This document shows positions 51,279 through 60,721 of a stretch of DNA of 64,000 nucleotides, piece after piece. This stretch comes from Candidatus Saccharimonadota bacterium. GTDB lineage: Bacteria; Patescibacteriota; Saccharimonadia; Saccharimonadales; UBA4665. How positions within the stretch are numbered: the stretch's first letter is position 1; every line of letters starts with the position of its first letter. A program made the translations under genes and the position numbers. The stretch lies in NCBI GenBank assembly GCA_003153395.1, contig PLYP01000001.1, positions 1 through 64,000 of the forward strand. The letters run 5' to 3'. A model generated the notes under the pieces. That model saw nothing but the letters and a program-made list of their open reading frames with translations. It searched no databases and had not been told where the DNA came from.

Positions 51279-53662
51279 TGTCTAAGAAGATATTGTTTAT
51301 TGATGGGCAAGTATTTCAGAGTGTAGCCTGGGATCGAGGGATGGGTAAATACTCGCTAGCTTTATTGAAAGCAATGGTAAGCAGTAAAGATTATGAGTTC
51401 GATAAAACATATATATTATTTACTGAAAATATGTCGCTAGACCCGGAAGCAAAAAAACTAATAACAAAAGCTGCACCAGAGGCAAACCTCATTTTTACTG
51501 ATCTAAAAGTACCTGATGACCCATCTCTAGTAGATATCCCTCACCTTCAAGATAGAAACCAAACGATCTTAGATACTTATATAAAGAATATATGTGGTGA
51601 AGACCAAGAGTTCTCATTCTTAATACTATCTTTATTTATCGACCAGGTTTGCACAGTGTTTCCAACTTTTGGACGTAAGATGTTACTTTTTTATGATCTA
51701 ATACCCCTTCAGCACAATGAGAGATACAGTCTGTTGAATAGTTACAATAACTATCTGGCAAGATATAAAATAGTTTTCGAAGCCGACCTTATTTTAACGA
51801 TCTCACAAACTGTCGCTGACGACGTAGCATTAAATCTCGGTATATCTCAATCAAAAATATTTAATATTAATGGTGCACCAATAGAGAGCACAATAAAAGC
51901 ATCGAAAAAACCGAATATTAGGTTACCAGATAGATATATATTAATGCCTTCTGGTGACGAAATACGTAAAAACAACATTCGCGCTACCCAAGGATTTGAG
52001 GCTTACCGAAGAGGAGAAGATATATCGGACATCGCCTTAGTTGTAACCTCACATTTTACTAAGAATACAATGAGTTTACTTAAGGCGTATTCAAAGAATA
52101 TTATATTTACCGGTAACGTTCCGGAAGAAGAACTTAGTTGGCTATATAAAAACGCTGAAGCATTATTATTTGTGCCAGAGTATGAAGGCTTAGGACTGCC
52201 GATATTAGAAGCTTCAGGTTATAATTTGCCGATCGTTTGCTCTGATTTAACTGTATTTAACGAAATATCTCAGACAGCTTTTTACTATTCTGACCCTTTT
52301 GATCCGCCGACTATTGCAGAAGCGTTGAAGCAAGCATTTCGTAAAATTGGCCTGGATAAAAAGCTAAAAGAATACCCAAATATATTAAGGCGTTACACCT
52401 GGGAAAATAGCGCCGAACTTGCGCTAAAAGCTATGAAAGAAGGGGTACCCACAACCAAGAAAATTAAAAAAATTAAATTGGCTATTCTTACACCTACCCC
52501 CAGCGGGTACTCTGCGATAGGCAAACTTATAATGCAGTTGCATCCTGCCATGAACGATTATTTTGATATTGATTATTACGTTGAAGAAGGAAAAACCAAA
52601 AAAGACTTTTCGCGGCCAAACTATCTGCCATTCATAAGTAAAGTGAGCTCTACGCCTGATTTCGACAGAAGTGCTTACGGGAAATATGACTATGTTATTT
52701 ATCATATTGGTAATAGTGAGTTCCATATGGATACGATTAAGAACGCCTTATATCTTCCTGGGTATGCAATATTTCATGACACATATCTGACGGATGTATT
52801 TGAAGGAGCACTTATGGCATTCAGTTATATCAACCAAGATAGGTTGAACGCCGAGATGTTATTAGACAAAAAGATTGGCAACAACAAAGCTTCTTATATA
52901 TCGTCTATTGTAAATAATCAGCTAGCACTCATTGCCCATTCAGATTATTCAAAGAATGCTCTGGATGACTCAAAGCTAGAACAAGATGTTACTACGTTGA
53001 AACTAAATCTCCCCACTGTTGTCCCCAAGCAGGCCTTGAAGAAAAAGAAAGGTAATCAAATAACAATAGGGCTAGCAGGAATTATTCATCCTGCAAAAGG
53101 CTTAGATGTAATAGAAAAGATAGCTCAAACAGAAAGCTTTTATGATTGTAAAATACATATCTTTGGGCTCCCCTTAGTGCCTGACGAAGTCATTAAGAAG
53201 CTGCAGTCATACCCTAATGTGCAGGTTGATACTAACGTAACAGATTTTCAGTTCCAAAACATGCTAAGCCAAGTGGATGTGCTTATAAACTACAGACTTG
53301 AATATAGAGGGGAAACATCCTTAGCAACTATCGAAGCAATGCGTTTTGGCATAGTACCCATAGTGAAGAAAATAGGATGGTATGATGAGCTTCCAGATAA
53401 TGCCGTAGTCAAAGTTCTTAATAGCGAACAACTAATTAATGAACTTAAAGTTCTTATAGATAACCCGTCAAAACTAGCAGAAATGAAACTGCTAGCAAAA
53501 AAATATATTGAAGAAAACCACTCTTACCAATCGTATGCGAAAAATCTCTACGAATATCTAGAGAACCGTTCTAATAATGGAAAAATCAATAAAGTTGCTG
53601 ATGCTATAAAAACTGGTGCTTCGCTGAAATATATTGAACGGCTTTTGGCCCAAGAAGAATAG
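51278..53662 (+). CDS. Tandem GT4 glycosyltransferase (two transferase modules)
   Basis: 794 aa, about twice the size of one GT4 enzyme. The first module (about 1-390) has RYILMPSGDEIRKNNIRATQ and EYEGLGLPILEASGYNLPIV. The second (about 400-760) has ITIGLAGIIHPAKGLDVIEK and YRGETSLATIEAMRFGIVPI. Both modules keep donor-site motifs, so the protein may add two sugars in succession or polymerise a disaccharide repeat. It is the last gene of this plus-strand run; the next gene is on the minus strand. Confidence 0.88.
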   Translation: MSKKILFIDGQVFQSVAWDRGMGKYSLALLKAMVSSKDYEFDKTYILFTENMSLDPEAKKLITKAAPEANLIFTDLKVPDDPSLVDIPHLQDRNQTILDTYIKNICGEDQEFSFLILSLFIDQVCTVFPTFGRKMLLFYDLIPLQHNERYSLLNSYNNYLARYKIVFEADLILTISQTVADDVALNLGISQSKIFNINGAPIESTIKASKKPNIRLPDRYILMPSGDEIRKNNIRATQGFEAYRRGEDISDIALVVTSHFTKNTMSLLKAYSKNIIFTGNVPEEELSWLYKNAEALLFVPEYEGLGLPILEASGYNLPIVCSDLTVFNEISQTAFYYSDPFDPPTIAEALKQAFRKIGLDKKLKEYPNILRRYTWENSAELALKAMKEGVPTTKKIKKIKLAILTPTPSGYSAIGKLIMQLHPAMNDYFDIDYYVEEGKTKKDFSRPNYLPFISKVSSTPDFDRSAYGKYDYVIYHIGNSEFHMDTIKNALYLPGYAIFHDTYLTDVFEGALMAFSYINQDRLNAEMLLDKKIGNNKASYISSIVNNQLALIAHSDYSKNALDDSKLEQDVTTLKLNLPTVVPKQALKKKKGNQITIGLAGIIHPAKGLDVIEKIAQTESFYDCKIHIFGLPLVPDEVIKKLQSYPNVQVDTNVTDFQFQNMLSQVDVLINYRLEYRGETSLATIEAMRFGIVPIVKKIGWYDELPDNAVVKVLNSEQLINELKVLIDNPSKLAEMKLLAKKYIEENHSYQSYAKNLYEYLENRSNNGKINKVADAIKTGASLKYIERLLAQEE

Positions 53663-53686
53663 TTATTAGCGCCAACTCTGCAAAAA

Positions 53687-55030
53687 TTATCTAGTTTCAA
53701 GTTTTACTTTAGTGTTAGGTACAATTCCACCGCCTTCTTGAATAATAGATACGGCTTCTGTGTTCGAACTCATATTTTTACTTAAATTAAAAACATACCC
53801 AAACACTTGTCCAGGTTTTACATAATCGACCACTTCCCATCCTTTTGATGACTTTTTAAATAAATTTACAGAAGGCCGATTTGGAGTATGCCAGCTATTA
53901 TCAGCCAATAAGGAATTGTGATTTACAGGATCATCTGTACCAAGGACCAAGGGCTTTGAGTCAAATAAAGTATGAACACCTGTTAATACAATTGTGGAAT
54001 CATTCTTATACTCCACTACTACCGGTACGTTAGATGTCTTACTTATTTTGATACGACTTTTAACGGGGGTAATAAGATAGTCTTCTGGATTATGTCCCTG
54101 AGCACTCTTGAGAATTCTAATAGTTTTATTTGAAGCGTTAATACTTGCGAGAGTCTTTAGGTTCTTTTTATATGCGATGACATGAACTAGCTCTTGCTGT
54201 AGTTTCTTTATGCCGTTAATTGGTTTACTCGGAACGTGAAAGATTAGTAATGCCTGTGTTGCGATATGCCCACCAATAAGTATTTTTGTGCTGTCCGTGC
54301 CCCATTCGGGATCTAACGATACTATCTGGTCTTGTTTTGATTCTCCGTTAGTAAGCAAAAAGGGCGAACAAAGCACCCCTTGCTTAGAGAGTTTTTTACA
54401 TAGCTCGTAAATATCTCCAAGTCGGAATATAACTGTAGGCCCATCAGAAACAGTTTCATTATTCGAGACAATATTGATTTCTGTAGTATGCACTGCCCAG
54501 CCACCAGGTTTCAGGCATTTCAAGCTATCTTCAATGAATTTCAGCCCGGAATTGATCGACCCTAAATGTCCTAAAGCACAATTGGACCACAGGAAATCAT
54601 ATTTACTATAAAATCTTTTAGCAATGCTTTTCATATCCAATGGTAAAAATTCTACATTTTTATCAAATTTTGCATTATCACAAATGTTATCCTCGTTTAA
54701 AGAGAATGCTCCTTGGGCCAACTGATCGTTATTCCATTGTTTTGCCTTTTCTTTAGTGAAATCCTGGTCAGTAGCTGTAACTTTTATATCTATGCTTGCG
54801 AATAATGCTGGAAGCCTCTCTTTACCTACTCCGAAACCAATACATTTCTTGCCGCTTTTAAGCACTCCTCGTTCATGCAGCGCTTCTACCATCACGGCGT
54901 TCTGCCAAAACTTATTCGCCTTAAGGGCGAATTTACCTTTACCCGAGGGTGTTTGTTTTAGATTCTTAGACCAATCGCTATACCACTTCGAGCTAAAGTC
55001 ATCAAACAATATACTATGGCTTTTCAACAC
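53687..55030 (-). CDS. SAM-dependent methyltransferase-domain protein
   Basis: 447 aa. Residues about 20-180 carry a class I methyltransferase pattern (GKKCIGFGVGKERLPALFAS for the glycine-rich loop, KVTATDQD for the acidic end, FLWSNCALGHLGS and CLKPGGWAVHTTE). Residues about 185-240 include the VIFRLGDIYELCKKLSKQG segment. The C-terminal 170 residues are beta-rich and unrecognised. The start is GTG with a GAGGT Shine-Dalgarno. Sugar-chain modification is likely by context. Confidence 0.75.
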   Translation of the reverse strand: MLKSHSILFDDFSSKWYSDWSKNLKQTPSGKGKFALKANKFWQNAVMVEALHERGVLKSGKKCIGFGVGKERLPALFASIDIKVTATDQDFTKEKAKQWNNDQLAQGAFSLNEDNICDNAKFDKNVEFLPLDMKSIAKRFYSKYDFLWSNCALGHLGSINSGLKFIEDSLKCLKPGGWAVHTTEINIVSNNETVSDGPTVIFRLGDIYELCKKLSKQGVLCSPFLLTNGESKQDQIVSLDPEWGTDSTKILIGGHIATQALLIFHVPSKPINGIKKLQQELVHVIAYKKNLKTLASINASNKTIRILKSAQGHNPEDYLITPVKSRIKISKTSNVPVVVEYKNDSTIVLTGVHTLFDSKPLVLGTDDPVNHNSLLADNSWHTPNRPSVNLFKKSSKGWEVVDYVKPGQVFGYVFNLSKNMSSNTEAVSIIQEGGGIVPNTKVKLETR

Positions 55031-55085
55031 GTTTAATGACCTCAGATAATTCCTTAATTGTAAGTAATTATATCAAAAAGATATT

Positions 55086-56348
55086 TTATTGAACGGTAAC
55101 ATTTAACCATGCCAATCCACCCATGTTCCAAAGGGAAGAGCCTTCAAGTACCGGCTGGAAGTATGATGGGTAATATCCTGAAGGCATATTAGGAGATACG
55201 CTAAATGAGAAATCAAACTCAACAATCTGACCTGGCTGAGCTACGTGCTGGTTACCTGCCAACGTAACACCATCTGATTCATAGACGTGGGCAAAAGTAC
55301 CAGTGGCACGGTTTCTAGTTGGCCAAAATGCGCTAAACGGACTGTAAGAATTGACTGGACTACTAGTGGCTAGGTGAACAGGGTAAGTATTAAGCTGCGG
55401 TGCAGTTACATCGTCATACCAAGGCAGGTTCCCGGTGTTTTTGTAACGCAGCACAGAATTCGTACTGTTACCCGTAATAATAGTTGGATATCCGCTTTGT
55501 CCTGCATAAGAGGCTTGGAATTCAGGCGTATAGGTTGAACCCCACCAACTCACAAAGTTGTTTACGAAATTATAGCTACCGCTATAATACAGCCCCGTAT
55601 TACCAAATTGTGGGTTACCATAAAGTCCCTGAGGGTTGTTATAAACATATGGGGTATAACAGTAAAGTGTAGCCGTAGACATATTTGCCAATGTTATATT
55701 TTCGTAGGCTGTTCCGTTGTCGTCACGGAAAGTAATGTTGTTGCCACCTTTTAGGGGCGCACTATACAAAGAGGTAGCACCATTACATGGATAACTGGAT
55801 GGAGTATAGCCCCAATAGTTATTGCCTGAGCCAAGCTCCATATCAGTTCTAAACTGCCATGTGGCATTGTCTACCTGATAGAAGAAACCTGAATCTCTAG
55901 AGCAAGAATAGTATCCCATAGCACAGTTTAATTGAGATGCGGTAGGATTGGGAGTTGTAACTAGTGACTGTTCTTTCTCTAAAGTGGCCAGTATAACTCG
56001 CGGGTTTATGCCATATGCTTGTGCAGCGGCATAAATTATTTGTGCAGCTGACGCATTATGCCCGCAATAATAGAAATTTGCGTAATAAGAGTAATGCGAA
56101 CCGGAAGTACTTCCACAATCCTCAACCGCAGAGAATCCAGCCAGACCACTACCTTCGCTATCTAAAAAGCTTTGAATATCAAGGGCACTCATTGTGCTTG
56201 TGTCTCTAAACACCTGGTCATCAATTATGTGGTTCGTAAAATTTGATACTGCTAGTGCGCTAGTTCTTGAAGAGGGACCAACAACTACAAATGTAATACC
56301 TAGCAACAACGGAAGAACCGCAAGTAATAGATATTTGTTTTTAAACAT
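55086..56348 (-). CDS. Secreted lysozyme-like protein with C-terminal Ig-like domain
   Basis: 420 aa with a signal segment (about 1-33). The N-terminal part holds MSALDIQSFLDSEGSGLAGF. A lysozyme-superfamily domain has YGINPRVILATLEKEQSL, with the catalytic-type Glu, then CAMGYYSC (about 100-260). From about 290 a beta-rich domain of NBR1/Ig-like type is seen (RYKNTGNLPWYDD). It probably cuts or binds peptidoglycan outside the cell, of its own or a host cell. AGGAG precedes the ATG. Some homologues carry loose names such as hemagglutinin; I do not rely on those. Confidence 0.72.
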   Translation of the reverse strand: MFKNKYLLLAVLPLLLGITFVVVGPSSRTSALAVSNFTNHIIDDQVFRDTSTMSALDIQSFLDSEGSGLAGFSAVEDCGSTSGSHYSYYANFYYCGHNASAAQIIYAAAQAYGINPRVILATLEKEQSLVTTPNPTASQLNCAMGYYSCSRDSGFFYQVDNATWQFRTDMELGSGNNYWGYTPSSYPCNGATSLYSAPLKGGNNITFRDDNGTAYENITLANMSTATLYCYTPYVYNNPQGLYGNPQFGNTGLYYSGSYNFVNNFVSWWGSTYTPEFQASYAGQSGYPTIITGNSTNSVLRYKNTGNLPWYDDVTAPQLNTYPVHLATSSPVNSYSPFSAFWPTRNRATGTFAHVYESDGVTLAGNQHVAQPGQIVEFDFSFSVSPNMPSGYYPSYFQPVLEGSSLWNMGGLAWLNVTVQ

Positions 56349-56356
56349 TTTGCTCC

Positions 56357-56941
56357 TTAAAAATTAATAGGTATTTGTACTTCATTAGATTCCCTTCCGG
56401 ACGAATCAGCAGTGAATACGTCGAGGCGTCCACTACTTCCATTACTTTTAAAATTTATTGCTGCCGTAAAATTTCCATTGACCACATTAATGGGTCCTTG
56501 CGAAATTACACCGACCTGACTATCGATCAATCTATATTGCACCAGATTTACAGACGCTGTACCTGTAAGTGTATCTCCAGACTGCAAAGTTGAATTACTA
56601 GTGGGGAGTTTGACAGTTATAACTCCCGATGCAGAGCTAGACCACTTACTTGGATCTGTCGGCACTCCACTACTAGGAACCTGCCCATTTTTATCGGTGG
56701 GCGAACCTTGATTGAGAGTAGAGGTAGATGTAGGGACTTTCACCCCATTGTTTGAATTATTGGACGTAGCTTTAACTGGCAGTTTAGTAATTGGGGTAGA
56801 TGGCGCTCTAACTACCGCCGTCTTATGAAATAAATGAGTAGTATTTGTGAGCTCCAATACAAGTATCATTAGGGCCCCCCCTATAATTACAATGGCTAGA
56901 ATAGACAACTTAATATTTACTTTATGTTTATGTTTATTCAT
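56357..56941 (-). CDS. Membrane-anchored Gmad2-domain protein
   Basis: 194 aa from ATG at 56941; the TTG at 56977 is in frame but less likely. One helix at about 10-30 (LSILAIVIIGGALMILVLEL) anchors a Ser/Thr/Pro linker. The C-terminal 95 residues match Gmad2, an Ig-like extracellular domain: LPTSNSTLQSGDTLTGTA, then NVVNGNFTAAINF and LDVFTADSSGRESNEVQIPI. These domains are found in cell-surface proteins and spore germination proteins. It ends nine bases before the lysozyme-like gene, so the two may act together. Confidence 0.72.
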   Translation of the reverse strand: MNKHKHKVNIKLSILAIVIIGGALMILVLELTNTTHLFHKTAVVRAPSTPITKLPVKATSNNSNNGVKVPTSTSTLNQGSPTDKNGQVPSSGVPTDPSKWSSSASGVITVKLPTSNSTLQSGDTLTGTASVNLVQYRLIDSQVGVISQGPINVVNGNFTAAINFKSNGSSGRLDVFTADSSGRESNEVQIPINF

Positions 56942-57034
56942 ATTCTCTATTTTAGTTAAGGAATGGTGATAATACAACTTTATCTACGTTAGTACAAAAA
57001 TACCTTTAGATATATTAAACAAATTATAATCCGC

Positions 57035-58786
57035 TTATGATAGTTTTTGCCTAAGGTCGTAATGATAGATCCAGACTTCAACTGACGTAGGATTATTCTC
57101 GAATCCTTTAGGGATTACTATTTTATAAGGCTTACCAAATATAGTCTCTAATTGCTTATCGCTACACTTACCAAAAAATGCACCGTCGGAGCCCAACCTA
57201 TCAATAACGAGTGCTGAATCAATTTGTGACGGGCTTGGCACTCGCCAAGATACGCGAATGTTCTGGTACATATATTGGTTGCAACCAATAAGTGATGCGA
57301 ATTGAATCTTATCGCTAGACCAGAATCGAATCGGTGCGGCTAGAGAATCACCCGTAAGTATCTCGTGAATATTATTAGACTCAACGACTGACACCAAGCT
57401 TTGTATTTTACTTATAGTGGCCGCTGCGTAGAAATCTGAGCTATGCCATGAATCTTTAATTGCCGTGGTCGATAACAGAATACTGAGAATCAATAGAGCG
57501 CTTAAAATAGGCGCAAGGGGTCGCTTAAAGGAATTGTAGTTACTTATAATAAAAACAACACCTGCAATCAACAAGAACGGTATTAGAGTTAAGTAGCGTA
57601 TATTATATGCATCAACAAATCTACCATCTGGCATTTTAGTAACAACCAAACCGGAAAATATGTATGCTCCCAGGGTGGTAAAAAAACTAAATGCTAGTAC
57701 TGTCAGTACGAAACAGTTGGCGCTTAAACCAGTGTCGTTATCCTTTGGCTTATAGTCACGTATACCCCTTAGGATAATCAAAAATATACCAACTAGTGCT
57801 AATATTAGTATCGCAAAATTTACAAAGTATAGTGCATTACTAATATCGACCGTCTTGTTAAAAATAATCGCCCCAAATAGATCTATTATCTGAGACACAC
57901 TATGCGCTACCGAAGGAGCGAAACTATCAATGGGTACAATTTTAGTTTGAAGTACCGAGCCTCCGTAGTAATTAGCTATACCAAATGTTGCTACAAGATG
58001 GTGAATGACGGTACTTATTATAAGGACAGACAATAGCATACTCACAATACGCATTGAAAGTTGCTTATTTTTAAGCCACTCAATTACCAGCAATGCTGCA
58101 ATCGGCAAAATAAATGCAGGAAGCATAAAGCTATCTCCTGCTAAAGCTAAGGTGAACAATAATGCAATTGACGCCCCAACTATTATTTGACGCTTGTTAC
58201 TTACAAAGGTTTTCGTTAGCAGTTTGCTGCACAGAATTATGAAAGCCAGACCAATAGGATACTCAATGTTACGAATAGTAGTTTCAATTAGGTTTAAATC
58301 AAGCGTCGTTGATCCTACTAAAATTGCTGCCATTAAGATAAATAAAATAGGTAAATACTTTTTACCAAAAACATAAGCTAATAATAGACACCACCCGAAT
58401 ACGGTAAGAAGTAATAAGCCGCAGTCAATTATTGTCAGAGTTGTCATATTGTAAGGGATCAGAGACTGCAATATAAAAAGCGGAAATTTTAAAATATTGG
58501 CGTGAGATGAAGGTAAAACAATATCATGGAGATGAGGATTTTTAAACAAGAATGGATACACTGTGGCATCCTGAACGGTTGAATATACTCTATTTGCGTG
58601 CCAGCCAACGTATATAGCTGCAACTAATAGTACAAAGAATGATAGTGAAAAATAGGCTATAGTTACAGTCTTATTGATTCTGCCATCAATGCTTTTATTT
58701 TGTAGGTTACGGTCAATAAACCTCTTAAAAAAGGTCAGACGATTCTTTATTCGCATACTAAACGATTTATTAATACTTAGAAGCAT
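57035..58786 (-). CDS. GT-C-like polytopic membrane protein (paralogue of 58797 gene)
   Basis: 583 aa with about eleven helices and a soluble C-terminus. Motifs shared with the next gene and with the PIG-L fusion are YPFLFKNPHLHDI and SSHANILKFPLF near the start and IRFWSSDKIQFASLIGCNQ near 495. The type suggests transfer from a polyprenyl-phosphate sugar outside the membrane. It follows its paralogue by ten bases, so the pair is a tandem duplicate in one operon. Start ATG 58786; ATG at codon 11 is an alternative. Confidence 0.75.
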   Translation of the reverse strand: MLLSINKSFSMRIKNRLTFFKRFIDRNLQNKSIDGRINKTVTIAYFSLSFFVLLVAAIYVGWHANRVYSTVQDATVYPFLFKNPHLHDIVLPSSHANILKFPLFILQSLIPYNMTTLTIIDCGLLLLTVFGWCLLLAYVFGKKYLPILFILMAAILVGSTTLDLNLIETTIRNIEYPIGLAFIILCSKLLTKTFVSNKRQIIVGASIALLFTLALAGDSFMLPAFILPIAALLVIEWLKNKQLSMRIVSMLLSVLIISTVIHHLVATFGIANYYGGSVLQTKIVPIDSFAPSVAHSVSQIIDLFGAIIFNKTVDISNALYFVNFAILILALVGIFLIILRGIRDYKPKDNDTGLSANCFVLTVLAFSFFTTLGAYIFSGLVVTKMPDGRFVDAYNIRYLTLIPFLLIAGVVFIISNYNSFKRPLAPILSALLILSILLSTTAIKDSWHSSDFYAAATISKIQSLVSVVESNNIHEILTGDSLAAPIRFWSSDKIQFASLIGCNQYMYQNIRVSWRVPSPSQIDSALVIDRLGSDGAFFGKCSDKQLETIFGKPYKIVIPKGFENNPTSVEVWIYHYDLRQKLS

Positions 58787-58796
58787 ATATTTTACG

Positions 58797-60461
58797 TTAT
58801 TGCTTCAACTTGTACCTAATATCATAATCATATAACCATAATGATGGCTTGGCGGGTGTATTGATGTTGATAATTTGTGATGGTTTTCCGTAGATACTAA
58901 TTAGCTGATCATCGGGGCAAGTAGAATAGCTGGCGTCAATACCTACGTGGGCTACTACCAATGCACTTAAGTGTATTCTTGGATCTGGGTAATTCCAGGA
59001 CAGGCGATTATTGATAGGTGGAGAAGGTATATTGCAGCTACCAACCGAAGCAATCATAACCTTATTGTGCGACCAGAATCTAATAGTGGACCCGTACCAA
59101 TAGCCAGAAACTATCACGGGAATTTTGTGCAATTGTGCAGATTGCGCTATAGCAATTGAGTCAACTCTTAAAGCTGGATCATAAACATGAGCCTGTCTAA
59201 TGCTTTGCGAGTTAATAATGAGTAACGCTCCTATAAAAAGAGGTAGCCCAACAAGCTTTAACTTCTGTTTATCAAAGTGTCGCCACAGAAAATATAGAAC
59301 CCCGACTATTAAAAGAAAGGGGAGCATAGTTAGATATCGTTCTTGCTGAGCAGACACTATAGCGCCACTTGTGGAATCGGTTCTGACAGCAAGATCAGAC
59401 AGTATGTATAGAATATAGGTGACTATGAAGGTTAGTGATAAGACCGCTAAAGTAAAGTATTTAGAAACGCCAGCTCGTTCTAACAATTTTTTTGCTTTTT
59501 GTTCATTAATTACATCTTTTAATATATAAATTAAGCCAGCTAATCCAGTACACAGTAGTAGAAAATTTAAAAATACTAAGCTATTACTTGGTGATATTCG
59601 TTGACTGAATATATTTGCTCCAAACAAATTAAGCAATTGTATTGTCGCAGTTGAAATCGAAGGCCCTAGATGGCTTAGAGGCAAGGTGTGTGGCAAATAC
59701 TCTGGATCACTAGTAAGCTTAGCAATTCCTAAAAACTTTATAGCTTCCCGTATAACAATAGCTGCAATGCTGAATGTAACTAAATATCCTGTAGCTAATT
59801 TTATTTGTATGCTCTTAATTTTGTTAGGCTTAGAAACACCGCATGTAAATATTAGAACAATAAAAATTGAAATAAAAATTGTATATAAGAAAAAGCTATC
59901 TCCTGCCACCATGAGAGCATATAAAATTCCCATAATGATTGCGGGTATATATTTACGATCAGCAATAGATCGACCTTGTAGTATCTTCCCAATATAAATA
60001 ATGAATGCAAAAGCGATAGGGTATTCAATGTTGCGGGAGGTATTGCCTATCAAATCCCAATTTAGAACCTGTGAACCAAGCAACACCGCAGCCATAGCAG
60101 CACAGATTACTGGCGTATAGCGTTTTCCGAATAACCAAATAAGGGAAATAGCCCAACCCAGTGTAGTTATAAGCATTAGAACAAAATTAACTAGACTAAA
60201 CGTACTAAAGTTATACGGCAATATAGCCTGAAAAATATAGAGGGGGAACTTTAGAATATTACTATGCTGACTCGGTAACAAAATGTCATGTAGTTTAAAA
60301 CCTTTAAACAAGTACGGGTAAACAATACTATCTGAATTACCTGACATAAAATAATTTGCATAAACAGCGCAATACGAAGTAACAATTACCAGTAGACCTA
60401 AAGAGGAATAAATTACAACATTGCTTCGCGTAAAACTACGGAGTAGTGACACTCTATTCAT
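58797..60461 (-). CDS. GT-C-like polytopic membrane protein
   Basis: 554 aa, about eleven helices, similar to the next gene along its length (YPYLFKGFKLHDILLPSQHS and IRFWSHNKVMIASVGSC). It has the first-loop polar residues typical of GT-C transferases, but I cannot name the sugar. A perfect extended -10 TGCTATAAT (60470-60478, minus) lies eight bases before the ATG and no Shine-Dalgarno is present, a clear leaderless case. Confidence 0.75.
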   Translation of the reverse strand: MNRVSLLRSFTRSNVVIYSSLGLLVIVTSYCAVYANYFMSGNSDSIVYPYLFKGFKLHDILLPSQHSNILKFPLYIFQAILPYNFSTFSLVNFVLMLITTLGWAISLIWLFGKRYTPVICAAMAAVLLGSQVLNWDLIGNTSRNIEYPIAFAFIIYIGKILQGRSIADRKYIPAIIMGILYALMVAGDSFFLYTIFISIFIVLIFTCGVSKPNKIKSIQIKLATGYLVTFSIAAIVIREAIKFLGIAKLTSDPEYLPHTLPLSHLGPSISTATIQLLNLFGANIFSQRISPSNSLVFLNFLLLCTGLAGLIYILKDVINEQKAKKLLERAGVSKYFTLAVLSLTFIVTYILYILSDLAVRTDSTSGAIVSAQQERYLTMLPFLLIVGVLYFLWRHFDKQKLKLVGLPLFIGALLIINSQSIRQAHVYDPALRVDSIAIAQSAQLHKIPVIVSGYWYGSTIRFWSHNKVMIASVGSCNIPSPPINNRLSWNYPDPRIHLSALVVAHVGIDASYSTCPDDQLISIYGKPSQIININTPAKPSLWLYDYDIRYKLKQ

Positions 60462-60469
60462 TTGGAAGG

Positions 60470-60478
60470 ATTATAGCA
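60470..60478 (-). promoter_or_regulatory. Extended -10 promoter for the GT-C-like pair
   Basis: TGCTATAAT, a 9/9 extended -10 on the minus strand, ends eight bases before the ATG at 60461. Transcription would start within about two bases of the start codon. Confidence 0.6.
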
Positions 60479-60721
60479 TGGCGAAATATTAATCCACAGA
60501 AGATATTGTGCATCTGCTGATCTAAACAAACTTAATATTTAGAGTAATGTTAAGGTGTTCTTTCAGAACTAAGTCATCAGTATCTATCATTTAGACCTAA
60601 ACCACGTATGATGACAGACTTTGAAAGAAGTAAGAAGTATAATCATTCCTAGAAATAACACACGCCGTTTAGACTTTAGTACTGTAAACGACTCAACAAT
60701 AACTATGATATATTATTGCTT

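Noticed and set aside
60489-60497. TAATCCACA, one mismatch from a DnaA box
   Set aside because: Isolated, far from the origin, and expected by chance.
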